From positions 682,001 through 746,000 of the forward strand of contig CAWBIK010000006.1 in assembly GCA_963788965.1 (NCBI GenBank): 64,000 nt of DNA. The letters are read 5' to 3'. The translations under genes were made by a program, and so were the position numbers. Below are positions 44,836 to 55,357 of this stretch, in pieces. Under the pieces are notes generated by a model. It saw only the letters and a program-made list of their open reading frames with translations, was not told the DNA's origin and did no database searches. The stretch is from QHXQ01 sp963788965. Lineage in GTDB: Bacteria; Acidobacteriota; Blastocatellia; Pyrinomonadales; Pyrinomonadaceae. Positions within the stretch are counted from its first letter, which is position 1, and the number at the start of each line of letters is the position of its first letter.

Positions 44836-46047
44836 TTAGCTTTCGGCCTTTTCGCCGCGCCCCTGACCTTTGCGCGCAACTTTAGTCTGCGCGGGGAGCG
44901 GCAGCCCGACGCCGCCGGACTTGGCCTCGGCCTCTTGCGTCTCCGGCTCGAACTCGCCCACCTCGGAGATGAGCGCGCCGCCCGAACGTTTCGAGAAGAC
45001 GAGCTTACCGTTCTGGTCGTTCAAATCTATGTAGACCAGATCGCCAAGTCCGACCTGCTCGGTCGCCACCAGATTCGAGAGCGGATAGACGAGGAAACGC
45101 TCAATCGACCGCTTCAAGTGGCGCGCGCCGTATTTGAAATCGATGCCCTCTTCCAGCAGCATCGTCTTCGCTTCGTCGGAACACTGAAAGACAAACTTCG
45201 TGCCCGCCGAGCGCATGATGCGTTCCTGCACCGATGCTAACTCAAGGTCGAGAATCTGCCGCAGGTGATGTTCCTTCAGACTGCGGAACACGACCACCTT
45301 GTCGATGCGGTTCATGAACTCAGGCGAGAACTTGCGCCGCGCCGCTTCGACCGCCGTGCGGTAAATCTTCTGATCGACCTCGGTGTCATTCGGATTCTTC
45401 GCGCCCTTACCCGGCGCAAAGCCGATGCCGCCTGAGATCAATTCCGACATCTCGCGCGCGCCGAGGTTCGAGGTCATGACAACCATCGTCTTCGAGAAGT
45501 CAACGCGGCGGTTGTCGCCTAAGGTCAGCGTCGCCTTGTCGAGTATCCCTAAGAGCAACTGCCACAGAGAGTCGGACGCCTTCTCGATCTCGTCGAAGAG
45601 GACGAGCGACAACTTGATGTCGTCCGTGTGAAAGCGGTCGAGATTTTCCTGCGTCAGCATCGGGCTGGTTTCGCGGTGGCCGAGGTAGCCCGGCGGGCTG
45701 CCGATCAGTTTGGCGATCTCGTGCGAGTGCTGAAACTCCGCGCAGTCGATCTTGATGACCGCGTTCGGGTCGCCGTAGAGCACTTCGGCCGCCGCTTCGA
45801 CGACACGCGTTTTGCCGGAGCCGGTCGGGCCTAAAAAGAGCATCGTGCCGACGGGCCGGTTCAACGGGTTCATGCCCGCGAGGAAGATCTGATACAGCCC
45901 CGACATGCGGCGCACGGCGCGCTCCTGCCCGACGATCCGTGCGCCAAGTTTCTCTTCGAACTCTTGGGCGCGCGGACTCTTTTGATCGGGATCAAGAAAG
46001 ACCGTCTCGATAATATTTTTCTTCTGCTTCTCCATTGCTGCAATCAT
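44836..46047 (-). CDS. AAA+ ATPase resembling a single ClpB/ClpC D2 module
   Basis: The protein has 403 residues. GARIVGQERAVRRMSGLYQI leads into Walker A FLGPTGSGKT, a pore-loop-like GSPPGYLGH, Walker B LVLFDEIEKA, sensor-1 MVVMTSNLGAREM, and an Arg-finger region RRKFSPEFMNRIDKVVVF. The small C-terminal domain includes YGARHLKRSIERFLVYPLSN. ClpB and ClpC have a second ring plus an N-domain; here only the D2-type ring and a short N-terminal tail exist. The tail after residue 350 is charged. AAGGAGG precedes ATG 46047. A stand-alone unfoldase or remodeller is inferred; no protease partner lies nearby. Confidence 0.88.
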   Translation of the reverse strand: MIAAMEKQKKNIIETVFLDPDQKSPRAQEFEEKLGARIVGQERAVRRMSGLYQIFLAGMNPLNRPVGTMLFLGPTGSGKTRVVEAAAEVLYGDPNAVIKIDCAEFQHSHEIAKLIGSPPGYLGHRETSPMLTQENLDRFHTDDIKLSLVLFDEIEKASDSLWQLLLGILDKATLTLGDNRRVDFSKTMVVMTSNLGAREMSELISGGIGFAPGKGAKNPNDTEVDQKIYRTAVEAARRKFSPEFMNRIDKVVVFRSLKEHHLRQILDLELASVQERIMRSAGTKFVFQCSDEAKTMLLEEGIDFKYGARHLKRSIERFLVYPLSNLVATEQVGLGDLVYIDLNDQNGKLVFSKRSGGALISEVGEFEPETQEAEAKSGGVGLPLPAQTKVARKGQGRGEKAES

Positions 46048-46554
46048 GACCGTCCTCCTTGCCTGAAGCGTCGCTGCGCTTTCGGCGTGCCGACAGCCCG
46101 TAATTGATCTTACGAACCTGACCCGCCGCGGGATTCAACTACGACCCGCCAGCGCCTTAACCTGACGACGGCAACCGGGCATGGCCACCGCACGTTTGCT
46201 CCATGCAAGGAACGATCCGCAAATGCAATTGATGCGTTACGGGCAACAGCGGTTGGCTGCGTTCGGTTGCCCGCCTTCAAGGGCCGCGTAAACGGGAACA
46301 CTATATAAACGACAACGCCCCGTTTGTCACCACAAAATATGCGACAACGCGAAGAATTTTTTCGCGCCGGGGTGAAAAGTTGTCCGCGCGCACTGACATT
46401 TCCCGGCAGCGACGGGCTGACACTTGCTGTCGCTTTCCATATTTTCGGACGCATAGACCAGCCCCGATCAGACGCAAAACGCACGCCGCTGCTCCCAAAA
46501 CGTTGAGCCGTTCGCGGGGCGTAAATGGCCGTGTGCAACGGTCGCGGTCAAGGC
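46048..46554. other. Gene-free region between two minus-strand genes
   Basis: About 500 bp upstream of the AAA ATPase gene with no reading frame I can support. An AT-rich stretch near 46300-46370 (ACTATATAAACG, AATTTTTTCG) may hold a promoter for the AAA gene. Nothing else stands out. Confidence 0.4.
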
Positions 46555-46592
46555 AAAAAAAGATGGCGCGTCGCAGTGAACGGCGCGCCATC
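46555..46592 (-). terminator. Intrinsic terminator of the inositol-phosphate synthase gene
   Basis: Read on the minus strand: stem GATGGCGCG / CGCGCCATC with a 13-nt loop, followed by seven U residues. It lies 35 nt past the stop. Confidence 0.88.
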
Positions 46593-46626
46593 GGGCAACA
46601 TCTAAACTATATAACTCTGCCCGAAC

Positions 46627-47945
<1,319 letters not shown>

Positions 47946-48054
47946 AAATTACAAATCCTCCATTAAATAAACTGCTGCCAGCATAAGGCCCGCGCGCGCC
48001 GTCGTCGCGTCAAATCTTGCCCAAGATGCGCGGCGGCTTGCGCTTTCGCATGAA

Positions 48055-48909
48055 TTAGACCGATGTGCGCGCGATCAAGGCGGCGCGGAAGGCGCGCGGC
48101 GATAGTCCGGTCGTTTGGCGGAAGGCTTTGGCGAAGTGGCTGGAACTGGTGTAACCGACGCGGGCGCTGACTTCTGTGATCGAGAGATCGGTCGTGGCCA
48201 GCAACGTCTGCGCGCGTTCAAGTCGCAGGGCGGCGAGGTATGCGTGGGGCGACGTGCCGGTCACTTTTTTGAAGAGGCGCGCGAAGTGAAACGGCGATAA
48301 ACAGGCGGCGCTCGCCATCTCTTCGAGCGGCACATCTTCATCGAGTTGCGCGTGCATCAACTCGACCGCGCGCCGGATGCGTCGATCAACTAACCCGACG
48401 CGCGATAGTTCCAACTCATCAGCGCGGCGTATGTGTGCATGACGACGCAGCAGATGTACGGTCAACTGTTCGACGAGCGCGGCGATCACGAGTTCTTGAC
48501 CAAGTTCGGCCGTGCGTAGTTCGTGTGCGAGGTCATCGGCGAGCCGGTTGAGGCGTGCGTCGGGCGCGACGGCGCGCGCGGTGAACGTGATGCGCGCGTC
48601 GGCGCGGGTCAGCCGTGCGCGCACGGCGCAGTCGAGCACGTAAGCAGGCGTAAGCGTGACGAGCAAGTGGGACGCACTTGAGCCTGATGCGCTGACGCTG
48701 TCGCCCGGTGCGACGAGCAGCGTGGCGGGCGCGCGCAGTTCGTGTGTGCCGGTCGCATCGGTCCAACTCAACGCGCCGTGTAATAAGCAGAGCACGGCGT
48801 AAGTCGGCCGCGCTTCGCTCGCCCATTCGACGCGGCCGCGCTGGCGCAAGTGCATAGTGAAATGCTCATGCACCAACACCTTGTCGTTGAGCGTGGCCGG
48901 AGTGTTCAT
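48055..48909 (-). CDS. AraC-family transcriptional regulator
   Basis: The protein is 284 residues from ATG 48909; an ATG at 48942 is also in frame. The N-terminal half is a cupin-like ligand domain (YAVLCLLHGALSWTDATG, PATLLVAPGDSVSAS). The C-terminal 100 residues have the double helix-turn-helix: LEEMASAACLSPFHFARLFKK and ITEVSARVGYTSSSHFAKAF, with the family ending TTGLSPRAFR. Ligand and target are unknown. It lies downstream of the GDPD gene on the same strand. Confidence 0.93.
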   Translation of the reverse strand: MNTPATLNDKVLVHEHFTMHLRQRGRVEWASEARPTYAVLCLLHGALSWTDATGTHELRAPATLLVAPGDSVSASGSSASHLLVTLTPAYVLDCAVRARLTRADARITFTARAVAPDARLNRLADDLAHELRTAELGQELVIAALVEQLTVHLLRRHAHIRRADELELSRVGLVDRRIRRAVELMHAQLDEDVPLEEMASAACLSPFHFARLFKKVTGTSPHAYLAALRLERAQTLLATTDLSITEVSARVGYTSSSHFAKAFRQTTGLSPRAFRAALIARTSV

Positions 48910-48952
48910 GCGCGCGTAGAGCATAACAGACGGCGCGCGCAAATAAGACGCA

Positions 48953-49774
48953 TCAAGCTTGTGCCCCGGCCGTCGGTTTTAAGTCAGTCCGCAACTCGTT
49001 CAGCTTTGTCACCATGCGCGCCGGATCGTTCGTGATAACGGCGCGGACGCCCATCTCGATCAGGCGACGCAGGCGCGCGGGCTTGTCCACGGTCCAGACG
49101 ACCACAGAGAAGCCAGCGGCATGAGCAGCGGCTACATTGCGTTGCGTGGCGAGGGTGTGATGCAGCGCAAGTTCGTGTGCGCCGCAGGCGCGGGCGCGCG
49201 CAAGCAGGGAGCGCGCAGAGGGCAGCGGGCGCGCAAGGCGTGGCTCAAACAGGGCGGCCGTGCGCAGGTGCGGCGCAAGGCGGCGCACCTCTGCGACGGC
49301 GGCGTGCGCGAAACTCTCGACCACGACCAGTTCGTCCATGCCGTGCGCTTGAATGGTTGCGACGACGCGCGCGGCCAGTGCATGCACGTCAGAGCGTTCA
49401 CATTTCAACTCGACGTAGAGTAACGGGCCGCGCGGTTTCGCCAATGCAAACACTTGCGCGAGCGTGGGGATGCGTTCAAGCGCATACTCGGCACGTGCCT
49501 GCGCGGGGCAGCGGCGGTTGAACCACGAACCGGCATCGACCTCGCCGAGTTCGGCCGCTGTGAACGCGGCGACGAAACCTGTGCGGCGGGCTGTGCGTCG
49601 CAACGTCGCATCGTGAATAACAACTGGTTGCTGGTCGCGTGTGAGGCGCACGTCGAACTCTAGCCCGTCCGCGCCATCTTGATAAGCGCGAGCGAAAGAG
49701 GCGAGCGTATTCTCTGGCGCACGGGCCGCCGCGCCGCGATGGCCGATGATGAGCGGCGGGGCGACGCTGTTCAT
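48953..49774 (-). CDS. Glycerophosphodiester phosphodiesterase
   Basis: The protein is 273 residues from ATG 49774, which overlaps the GH57 stop by ATGA. The catalytic His and Glu are in IIGHRGAAARAPENTLASF, and GLEFDVRLTRDQQPVVIHDATLRRT carries the metal-binding Glu/Asp and second His. Later motifs are LLYVELKCER and FSVVVWTVDKPARLRRLIEMGVRAVITNDP. It hydrolyses deacylated phospholipids to glycerol-3-phosphate. No signal peptide, so cytosolic. Confidence 0.93.
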   Translation of the reverse strand: MNSVAPPLIIGHRGAAARAPENTLASFARAYQDGADGLEFDVRLTRDQQPVVIHDATLRRTARRTGFVAAFTAAELGEVDAGSWFNRRCPAQARAEYALERIPTLAQVFALAKPRGPLLYVELKCERSDVHALAARVVATIQAHGMDELVVVESFAHAAVAEVRRLAPHLRTAALFEPRLARPLPSARSLLARARACGAHELALHHTLATQRNVAAAHAAGFSVVVWTVDKPARLRRLIEMGVRAVITNDPARMVTKLNELRTDLKPTAGAQA

Positions 49775-51375
49775 TGTGCGGCGTAGATGCGGTAGTCGAG
49801 TTCGGGGAAGAGATTGTCGCGGCGTTCGATGTCGGTCAACTGCGTTGCGTCGATTGGGCCGCGCTCGATCTGTTCGGCGAGCGTGTTGAAGCGGCGTATG
49901 TGCGCGCGGAAACGACGCGCGGCGTATTCGACGGTCGTGCCCTGATAGATTTGAAATGCCCAATCGCTCGACTCGGCAAGGAGCAGTTCGCGCGCACACT
50001 GGTTGAGCGCGCGGCGCGTTAGCTCGTCTTCAGGTGGGGTGGGGAATTTGTTAGCGAGCGCAGTCATGCGCGCTTCGGCCGCGTGCTGGTGCGGATACAT
50101 CCACGCGTTGCCTTCGTTGAGCCAGACCTTGTAGTAGCCTTCCGCGCCCCACGATGAAAGCGACAATCGTTGGACCTGCAAGCGCGGGCGCGCGTCCAAG
50201 TATTCGCCGGGCGTGACGGATGACAACTCGCGTCGCCGCGCGTGCAGTTGTTGAAAAACGAAGTCGAGAAACTGCACGCCCTCGAACCACCAATGCCCGA
50301 ATAGTTCCGCATCGTAAGGCGAGACGATAAGCGGCATGTGGCCGTTCAATGTCTCGCGCAAACGCGCGGCCTGTTTGATGCGTTCGGCGACGAAGTGTTC
50401 GGCGTGGATGCGTGCGCGTGCGCGTGCGCGCTCAGGCACGTAAGCTTGCTTGTGTTCGAGCGGCACTTCGCGCCCCGTGACGCGATGATACTTAAGACCG
50501 AGCGGGCGGCGCGTGCCGTCTGCGTGCAGGTGCGGGCGCAGGTAGTCGTGCGGCGCGTCCCAGCCTACGTCGCGATAGAACTCTCGATAGTCCGGATCGC
50601 CCGGATAGCCGATGATCGAACTCCAAACCTGTTGACTGGTTTCGAGGTCGCGCGCGAAGACGGCGACGCCGTTCGGGCAACGTACCGGCGCATAGACGCC
50701 GTAACGCGGGCGCGGCGTGCCGTAGAGCAGCGCGTGCGTGTCGGCGACGAAGTACTCAAGCTGCGCGCTGGCGAGCAGTTCTTCCAAGCCTTCGCTGTAC
50801 GCGCATTCGGGCAACCAGATGCCGCGCGGCTTGCGTTGAAAATGTTTCTGGTAGTTGGCGACGGCGACCTCGACTTGTGCGCGCCGCGCCTCTGTTGTCG
50901 AGATGAGCGGCAGGAAGCCGTGCGTCGCGCCGCAGGTCATGATCTCGACGACGCCGGCCTCTTGCAGTGCGGCGAACGCGCGTACAAGGTCGTGCTGATA
51001 AACTTCGTGCCAGAGTTGTGCGGTCGCGCGTAAGTGTTCGTAGTACATGCGCGCGGTCGCGTGACACTGCGGCAGTTCGCGGAAGGTGCGGTCAAGCTCT
51101 TTTTCGGCGAGCGCAAGCAGGTTGTCGAGGTGGCGCGTGTAGCGCGTTTGCAAGAACGGGTCGGTCAACATCTCGCAGAGCGTGGGCGAGAGATTAAGCG
51201 TGAGGCGCGGTTGCAGACCTTCTTTGTGCAGGCGCGCAAGCGTCGCGGCGAGCGGCAGATAGACTTCAGTGATCGCTTCGTAGAGCCAGTCTTCTTCTAA
51301 AAATTCGGCATGCTCCGGATGGCGCACGAACGGCAAGTGCGCGTGCAGGATGAGACTGAAGAAGCCGGTAGACAC
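49771..51375 (-). CDS. Glycoside hydrolase family 57, 1,4-alpha-glucan branching-enzyme type
   Basis: The protein is about 534 residues if GTG 51375 is used. The open frame extends further upstream to 51474, but that part is the hairpin element 51381-51475, so I reject it. The GH57 motifs are LHAHLPFVRHPE near the start, GIWLPECAYSEGLE with nucleophile Glu190, and SPYDAELFGHWWFEGV with acid/base Asp355, followed by a C-terminal helical domain. This is the glycogen branching-enzyme subgroup. It is coupled to the GDPD gene by ATGA and lies next to the DUF4912 gene, a frequent GH57 neighbour. Confidence 0.9.
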   Translation of the reverse strand: MSTGFFSLILHAHLPFVRHPEHAEFLEEDWLYEAITEVYLPLAATLARLHKEGLQPRLTLNLSPTLCEMLTDPFLQTRYTRHLDNLLALAEKELDRTFRELPQCHATARMYYEHLRATAQLWHEVYQHDLVRAFAALQEAGVVEIMTCGATHGFLPLISTTEARRAQVEVAVANYQKHFQRKPRGIWLPECAYSEGLEELLASAQLEYFVADTHALLYGTPRPRYGVYAPVRCPNGVAVFARDLETSQQVWSSIIGYPGDPDYREFYRDVGWDAPHDYLRPHLHADGTRRPLGLKYHRVTGREVPLEHKQAYVPERARARARIHAEHFVAERIKQAARLRETLNGHMPLIVSPYDAELFGHWWFEGVQFLDFVFQQLHARRRELSSVTPGEYLDARPRLQVQRLSLSSWGAEGYYKVWLNEGNAWMYPHQHAAEARMTALANKFPTPPEDELTRRALNQCARELLLAESSDWAFQIYQGTTVEYAARRFRAHIRRFNTLAEQIERGPIDATQLTDIERRDNLFPELDYRIYAAQ

Positions 51376-51380
51376 AGTAG

Positions 51381-51475
51381 ATTGCGGAATGCGGGATGCG
51401 GAATGTGGAATGCGGATTGCGAGTTGATAAAGAGCTATGCTTTTAACCCGCAAGCCGAAACCCGCATGCCGCAAT
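51381..51475. repeat. Stop-hairpin-start element 7 (GGAATGC family)
   Basis: The left arm has five GGAATGC-like heptamers from 51381. The right arm (about 51446-51475) carries CCCGCATGCCGCAAT, its inverse with several mismatches. It touches the DUF4912 stop (51476) and ends 5 nt before the GH57 GTG start. Confidence 0.8.
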
Positions 51476-52543
51476 TCAAAGTTGTCGCCAACGTAGTAGC
51501 GGCGCTTGTTGCCGGACGCTCATGCTGGGCAACCAGACGTTTGAGCCGCCATAGGAAGTAGGTCTGAATGAAGAAGGCGGCACGGGTTTGAGGGGCGGCA
51601 GCCAACCGCGCCCCGGTGTCATGCTCGGCAGCCAGACGCGGACGCGCCGTTCGGGTTGGCGCACGGCGCTGGCGCTCCACGCAAAACTCGTCGGGCGCAA
51701 AGCCGCCACTTCTGCGTCATCGTCGATCTCCAATTCAAAACCGAACAACTCGCGCAAGACTTCGAGCAGGCGCGCGTGATCGAGCGGCACGGCATGTTCG
51801 GCGAGCAGCGCGTCGAGCCAACGCGCCAGCGGCGGCGACAGGCGCGCGCGCACGCGCTCCAGCGGCTCGGCAAAGACGAGCGCCACGATCAGCGCGCGCA
51901 ACTCGGCCAAGTCCGCCATGTCGAGCGTGGGCAAGCGCGCGGCAGCCAGCGTGTGCGCGAGCGTCAAAGTGCTCTCGTGCTGCGTGGCTTCGTCGGCCGC
52001 TTCGAGCGCCACGGCTAAGGCGTCGCCCGCATAGCCCGTCTCGTTCACCACGCGCGCGAACTCCGGCGCGGCGACGTGAAACTCCGGCGCTTGATCAGGT
52101 TCGGGCGCAACGTTGACCGGCGGTGTCCGCGCGATCCCGGACGCAAGCAGACGTATGAATGGCTTGCCGGCGGCGGCGAAACCAACCTCTGCGCGATAGC
52201 CGTGGTTGGGCAACACGTCGAACCAGTAGTTTTGTGCGGGCGAGATGGCGGTCGTATGTGTCGCGCCGTTCTCGGTGTCGATCAGGCGCAGGGCGAGTTG
52301 ATAACCGTCTGCGGCCGGGCCGAACGCACGCTTGAGCGTCTGCCACGGATCGCTTGCGTGTTGCCAGTAAGCGTAGAGCCGGTGGGGCGACTGCACGAGC
52401 AATTGCATCAAGTCGCGCGTGTAGGTATCGGGCAGCGGCGTATCTTCGTCGGGCACGAGCGCGGCCTGTGCCGCCGCGCCGTCGTCCGTGACGGCAGGTG
52501 CAGCCGGTGCATGATCGGAACTGCCCGGAAAGTGCAAGTGCAT
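51476..52543 (-). CDS. DUF4912 protein
   Basis: The protein has 355 residues. LPDTYTRDLMQLLVQSPHRLYAYWQ is the DUF4912 signature, followed by YQLALRLIDTENG and YWFDVLPNHGYRAEVGFA. The middle is a helical region with many Ala and Leu (160-270). The C-terminal 80 residues are Pro/Ser/Arg-rich with a repeated VWLPSM motif at two places. Neither membrane segment nor signal is seen. DUF4912 genes often sit next to GH57 branching enzymes, as here, so a role in glycogen metabolism is suggested but unproven. Confidence 0.87.
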   Translation of the reverse strand: MHLHFPGSSDHAPAAPAVTDDGAAAQAALVPDEDTPLPDTYTRDLMQLLVQSPHRLYAYWQHASDPWQTLKRAFGPAADGYQLALRLIDTENGATHTTAISPAQNYWFDVLPNHGYRAEVGFAAAGKPFIRLLASGIARTPPVNVAPEPDQAPEFHVAAPEFARVVNETGYAGDALAVALEAADEATQHESTLTLAHTLAAARLPTLDMADLAELRALIVALVFAEPLERVRARLSPPLARWLDALLAEHAVPLDHARLLEVLRELFGFELEIDDDAEVAALRPTSFAWSASAVRQPERRVRVWLPSMTPGRGWLPPLKPVPPSSFRPTSYGGSNVWLPSMSVRQQAPLLRWRQL

Positions 52544-52727
52544 CTCTTAAACAGTGCGTGCCCCGACCACCTTGTCGGGCTGGCGGACGGCGCGGGTTGA
52601 AGTGATTAAAGCGAGCGGCTTTACTTGTAAGTTATTCGTCGTGTGGTGTCAATACGACGACAGCGGCGGGCGTGAATTTGCGGTGCGGATACGGACGAGA
52701 TAAGTCGTGATCGAAACCGGCGCGGGC

Positions 52728-53612
52728 TTATCTATCTTTCGGCGAGCCGCCGACGCGTTTGAGTTTGATGTCGAGCCGGCCTACGTCTGCGTCGAGTTGG
52801 GCGCGGACGGGAATGCGGCGCGCGTCGTCCGTTAGCCAGAGCGTCATCGAGCCTTTGCGATCTTGCACGAGCCGGTCTGCGCCAAAGAGATCGATCTCCA
52901 CGCGCACGGTCTGCACCCGGCCCAGCGGCGTCTTCATACGCTTGCGCTCGCCGACCTTGACCGGGATACGGAACACGTCGCCCGAATCGCTCATCACGAT
53001 CTCGAACGAGCTACCGGGCACGAGCGGCTGTGTGCGCAGAAAGTAGATCGCAGAGAGGAAATCGTGCGCGGCGTTGTCGAGCGCGTGCTTGACGATGCGC
53101 GGTTGACTCGCCGGGTCGTTCGGGTTGCGCTCCGTCCAAGTGATCTGCTCGGCACTCCGATCAAAGATCGCTTCGCTCACGCGGACGCGCTTGCCCTGTT
53201 CGTCCAGCTTCGTCGTCCGCAGCACACGCAACGTGTCTGGATCGACGACCGACTCGATGTTGAAATGAAAGTCGATGCCGAATAGTTTGCGAAACCAACC
53301 CTTCGCGTCGATGTTGCCTTTGAAGACAAGATTGCTGACGGGCACGTCGTCGCGCACGCTCGTCGGCGTCGCACTGACGGGCATGCGTTGAGCAGTGAAA
53401 CGAAACTCCGCGATCTGTATGCCGCGCAGCAAGAGCCTTGAGAACTCGCCTTCATAGACCAATTCTTCTACCGGCTCGAAAGGCAGCGGCGTCGGGCGCG
53501 CTTTCGCGTCATCGGTCGCGCCGCCCGCCGCAAGGCTCGCCAACGGAAGCGCGAGCGTCAAGAGCAATGCGCCCAATCCAAGCCGATAACTTAGCCGCCG
53601 CATAACGTTCAT
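52728..53612 (-). CDS. DUF3108 protein, secreted
   Basis: The protein has 294 residues; ATG 53612 overlaps the methyltransferase-like stop by ATGA (a second ATG at 53603 is possible). The signal peptide ends near ASLAAGG. The mature part is beta-rich: EELVYEGEFSRLLLRGIQIAEFRF, SNLVFKGNIDAKGWFRKLF, DFLSAIYFLRTQPLVPGSSFEI and MTLWLTDDARRIPVRAQLDADVGRLDIKL, the latter typical of DUF3108. Proteins of this family are periplasmic with unknown role. It follows heptosyltransferase and methyltransferase-like genes, suggesting an envelope function. Confidence 0.85.
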   Translation of the reverse strand: MNVMRRLSYRLGLGALLLTLALPLASLAAGGATDDAKARPTPLPFEPVEELVYEGEFSRLLLRGIQIAEFRFTAQRMPVSATPTSVRDDVPVSNLVFKGNIDAKGWFRKLFGIDFHFNIESVVDPDTLRVLRTTKLDEQGKRVRVSEAIFDRSAEQITWTERNPNDPASQPRIVKHALDNAAHDFLSAIYFLRTQPLVPGSSFEIVMSDSGDVFRIPVKVGERKRMKTPLGRVQTVRVEIDLFGADRLVQDRKGSMTLWLTDDARRIPVRAQLDADVGRLDIKLKRVGGSPKDR

Positions 53613-54169
53613 CTAAACCACCAAGCCTTGCACGCTAACAAACCCCAAGCAACCAACAAGCCGAGCGCCGCGCGATACTCGCGGTAACGCATGTACAGGC
53701 TCGCGTCGAATTTCGTCGCGCCGGTCGCGCCCGCACGATACGGCGTCAGACGCGGCAACAAGAGCGGGACGTGTTGCGCGTATTGTTCGTAGTCCGCGCC
53801 GAACAACCCCGCGAGAGTCTGCGATTCGACGCGCATCACCGGCAAATAGATGCCCAGAAACAGCGCCATGAACAGGCCGCCTAAGACGGGCCACCACGGC
53901 CCGGCCGCGAACGTAAACCCAAGCCCCATGATGAAGCTGCCGAGGTAGAGCGGGTTGCGCGTGTGCGCGTAAGGCCCCGACGTGGCCAGTCGATCATTCT
54001 TGCGTATGTGCCCCGCCGACCACGCGCGCAACAGCAGACCGCAGACGGCGACCACGCCACCGAGCGCCAGCGTCCACGGGCGCGGACGCGCCAATAGGAT
54101 GAACAGCGCCGCGCACAGAAAGCCGAGCGGCACGCGCCAACGTTGCATCCACGTCCCGCCCCTACGCAA
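53609..54169 (-). CDS. Isoprenylcysteine-carboxyl-methyltransferase-like membrane protein
   Basis: The protein has 186 residues with about four membrane helices (VPLGFLCAALFILLA, LALGGVVAVCGLLLRAW, GLFMALFLGIYLPVM, ALGLLVAWGLLACKAWW). The motif RLATSGPYAHTRNPLYLGSFIMGLG is the conserved ICMT/PEMT-like signature that holds the cofactor region, followed by the cytosolic ESQTLAGLFGADYEQYAQHVP segment with its conserved Glu. In bacteria these act as SAM-dependent methyltransferases on lipids or terpenoids, usually unknown. It overlaps waaC at its start and the DUF3108 gene at its stop. Confidence 0.88.
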   Translation of the reverse strand: MRRGGTWMQRWRVPLGFLCAALFILLARPRPWTLALGGVVAVCGLLLRAWSAGHIRKNDRLATSGPYAHTRNPLYLGSFIMGLGFTFAAGPWWPVLGGLFMALFLGIYLPVMRVESQTLAGLFGADYEQYAQHVPLLLPRLTPYRAGATGATKFDASLYMRYREYRAALGLLVAWGLLACKAWWFR

Positions 54170-55259
54170 TCGTGATCCTCTCCGCGCTTAATCCAGTTTT
54201 CAACTTCTGATCTGCCGCCGCACGGCGCAGACGTTCGGCACATGCCGTCGCAACGCGCGCAACATCTATGTCCATACAAATCCACTTCGAGCAAGCGCGC
54301 CTATGACAGTCCGTGCGACAACCGATGTCCGCGCGTTCGACGCAAATGTCTGCGGCGCGCGGGCTGCCGTTGCGCCACCACTCGGTCGGGCCGAAGAGTC
54401 CGACAATGGGCGTGCCGGCTGCGACCGCCAAATGCGTCGGCCCTGTGTCGCCGCCGACGTAGAGCGCGGCACGTCTGACCAGTGCGAAGAAACCTTTCAG
54501 CGACAGGCTGACGGCCTTTGCTGCGCCCGGTGTGCGACTCGCACGCACAACCGCGTCTGCTTGTTCACGTTCGCCGGGGCCGTATGTCACCAACGAGCGC
54601 AGTCCGTGTTGCGCCCACAACTCGTCGGCCAGCGCGCCGAAGCGTTCGCCGCTCCACAGTTTCGTCGGCCAACCGCCGCCGGGGTTCAAGATGGCGAACG
54701 GATGAGCGGCTGCTTGAATAACTTCGGCCGCTTCGCGCTCGTGCGCGGGCGTCGTGGCGATAGGGAACTCGAACTCGTCCGCGTCCGTCGGCAGCGCCAG
54801 CTTCAATGCGGCGGCCGCGAGCGCAAGGTTCTTGCGTATGACGTGCGTATGGGGCGGAATGTTAACCGTGTCGGTCAACAGGAAGCGACTCGCGGGTTCG
54901 CGCAGATGCGCGCGCGCAAAACCATAACGCCGTCGTGCGCCGGAGAGGCGCGCGACGGCTGCGGATTTCAGGAGTCCTTGAAAGTCTAACGATAGGTCAA
55001 AGGCCGAGGCGCGTAGCCGTTGCAACTGCTGACGCGGTGCCAGCAGCGTCTCCCCAGACACCGGCCAGCGCCTCAGCGCCTTCGTATCGACTACGATGAG
55101 ACGATCAACGGCCGGGTTGTCTTTCAGAATCTCGGCCGCGCGTCGTTCGACAACCCACGAAATATCGGCGCGCGGCAGCGCCCGCCTAACGGCCGCCAAT
55201 GCAGGCAGCGTGTGGACTATGTCGCCGATACTTCCGAGTTTGACGAACAGCAGACGCAT
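54162..55259 (-). CDS. waaC: Lipopolysaccharide heptosyltransferase I-like (GT9)
   Basis: The protein has 365 residues. Family 9 features are LFVKLGSIGDIVHTLPALAA at the N-terminus, a middle SLDFQGLLKSAAVARLSGA, and the nucleotide-sugar site LNPGGGWPTKLWSGERFG, then YVGGDTGPTHLAVAAGTPIVGLFGPT. The FQGLLKS feature fits the inner-core heptosyltransferase I group. It would transfer L,D-heptose to Kdo on lipid A at the inner membrane. A Cys-rich C-terminus (CRTDCHRRACSKWICMD) resembles the metal-like cluster seen in some heptosyltransferases. The start has no Shine-Dalgarno; hairpin element 8 lies 10 nt upstream. Confidence 0.88.
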   Translation of the reverse strand: MRLLFVKLGSIGDIVHTLPALAAVRRALPRADISWVVERRAAEILKDNPAVDRLIVVDTKALRRWPVSGETLLAPRQQLQRLRASAFDLSLDFQGLLKSAAVARLSGARRRYGFARAHLREPASRFLLTDTVNIPPHTHVIRKNLALAAAALKLALPTDADEFEFPIATTPAHEREAAEVIQAAAHPFAILNPGGGWPTKLWSGERFGALADELWAQHGLRSLVTYGPGEREQADAVVRASRTPGAAKAVSLSLKGFFALVRRAALYVGGDTGPTHLAVAAGTPIVGLFGPTEWWRNGSPRAADICVERADIGCRTDCHRRACSKWICMDIDVARVATACAERLRRAAADQKLKTGLSAERITIA

Positions 55260-55269
55260 GAAAAAAAAT

Positions 55270-55357
55270 AAGTGACGAGTGGCTTGTGCCGAGTGACGAA
55301 CGGTTGACAGTTGATCAACTGGTCACTCGTCACTGGTCACTCGTTACTTGTCACCTG
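55270..55357. repeat. Stop-hairpin-start element 8 (AGTGACG family)
   Basis: Repeated AGTGACG-type units run from 55270 to about 55310, and TCACTCG/TCACTGG/TCACCTG units run back from 55320 to 55357, closed by GTTGATCAAC at the tip. It overlaps the 3' end and stop of rfaE2 and ends 10 nt before the waaC start. Confidence 0.88.

Noticed and set aside
49775..49999. Upstream extension of the GDPD frame to 49999
   Set aside because: It would overlap the GH57 gene by more than 200 bp and has Arg-rich shadow composition; ATG 49774 with the ATGA overlap is far better.
51376..51474. N-terminal extension of the GH57 frame to ATG 51474
   Set aside because: This part is translated hairpin repeat (element 7), and the family N-terminus begins after GTG 51375.
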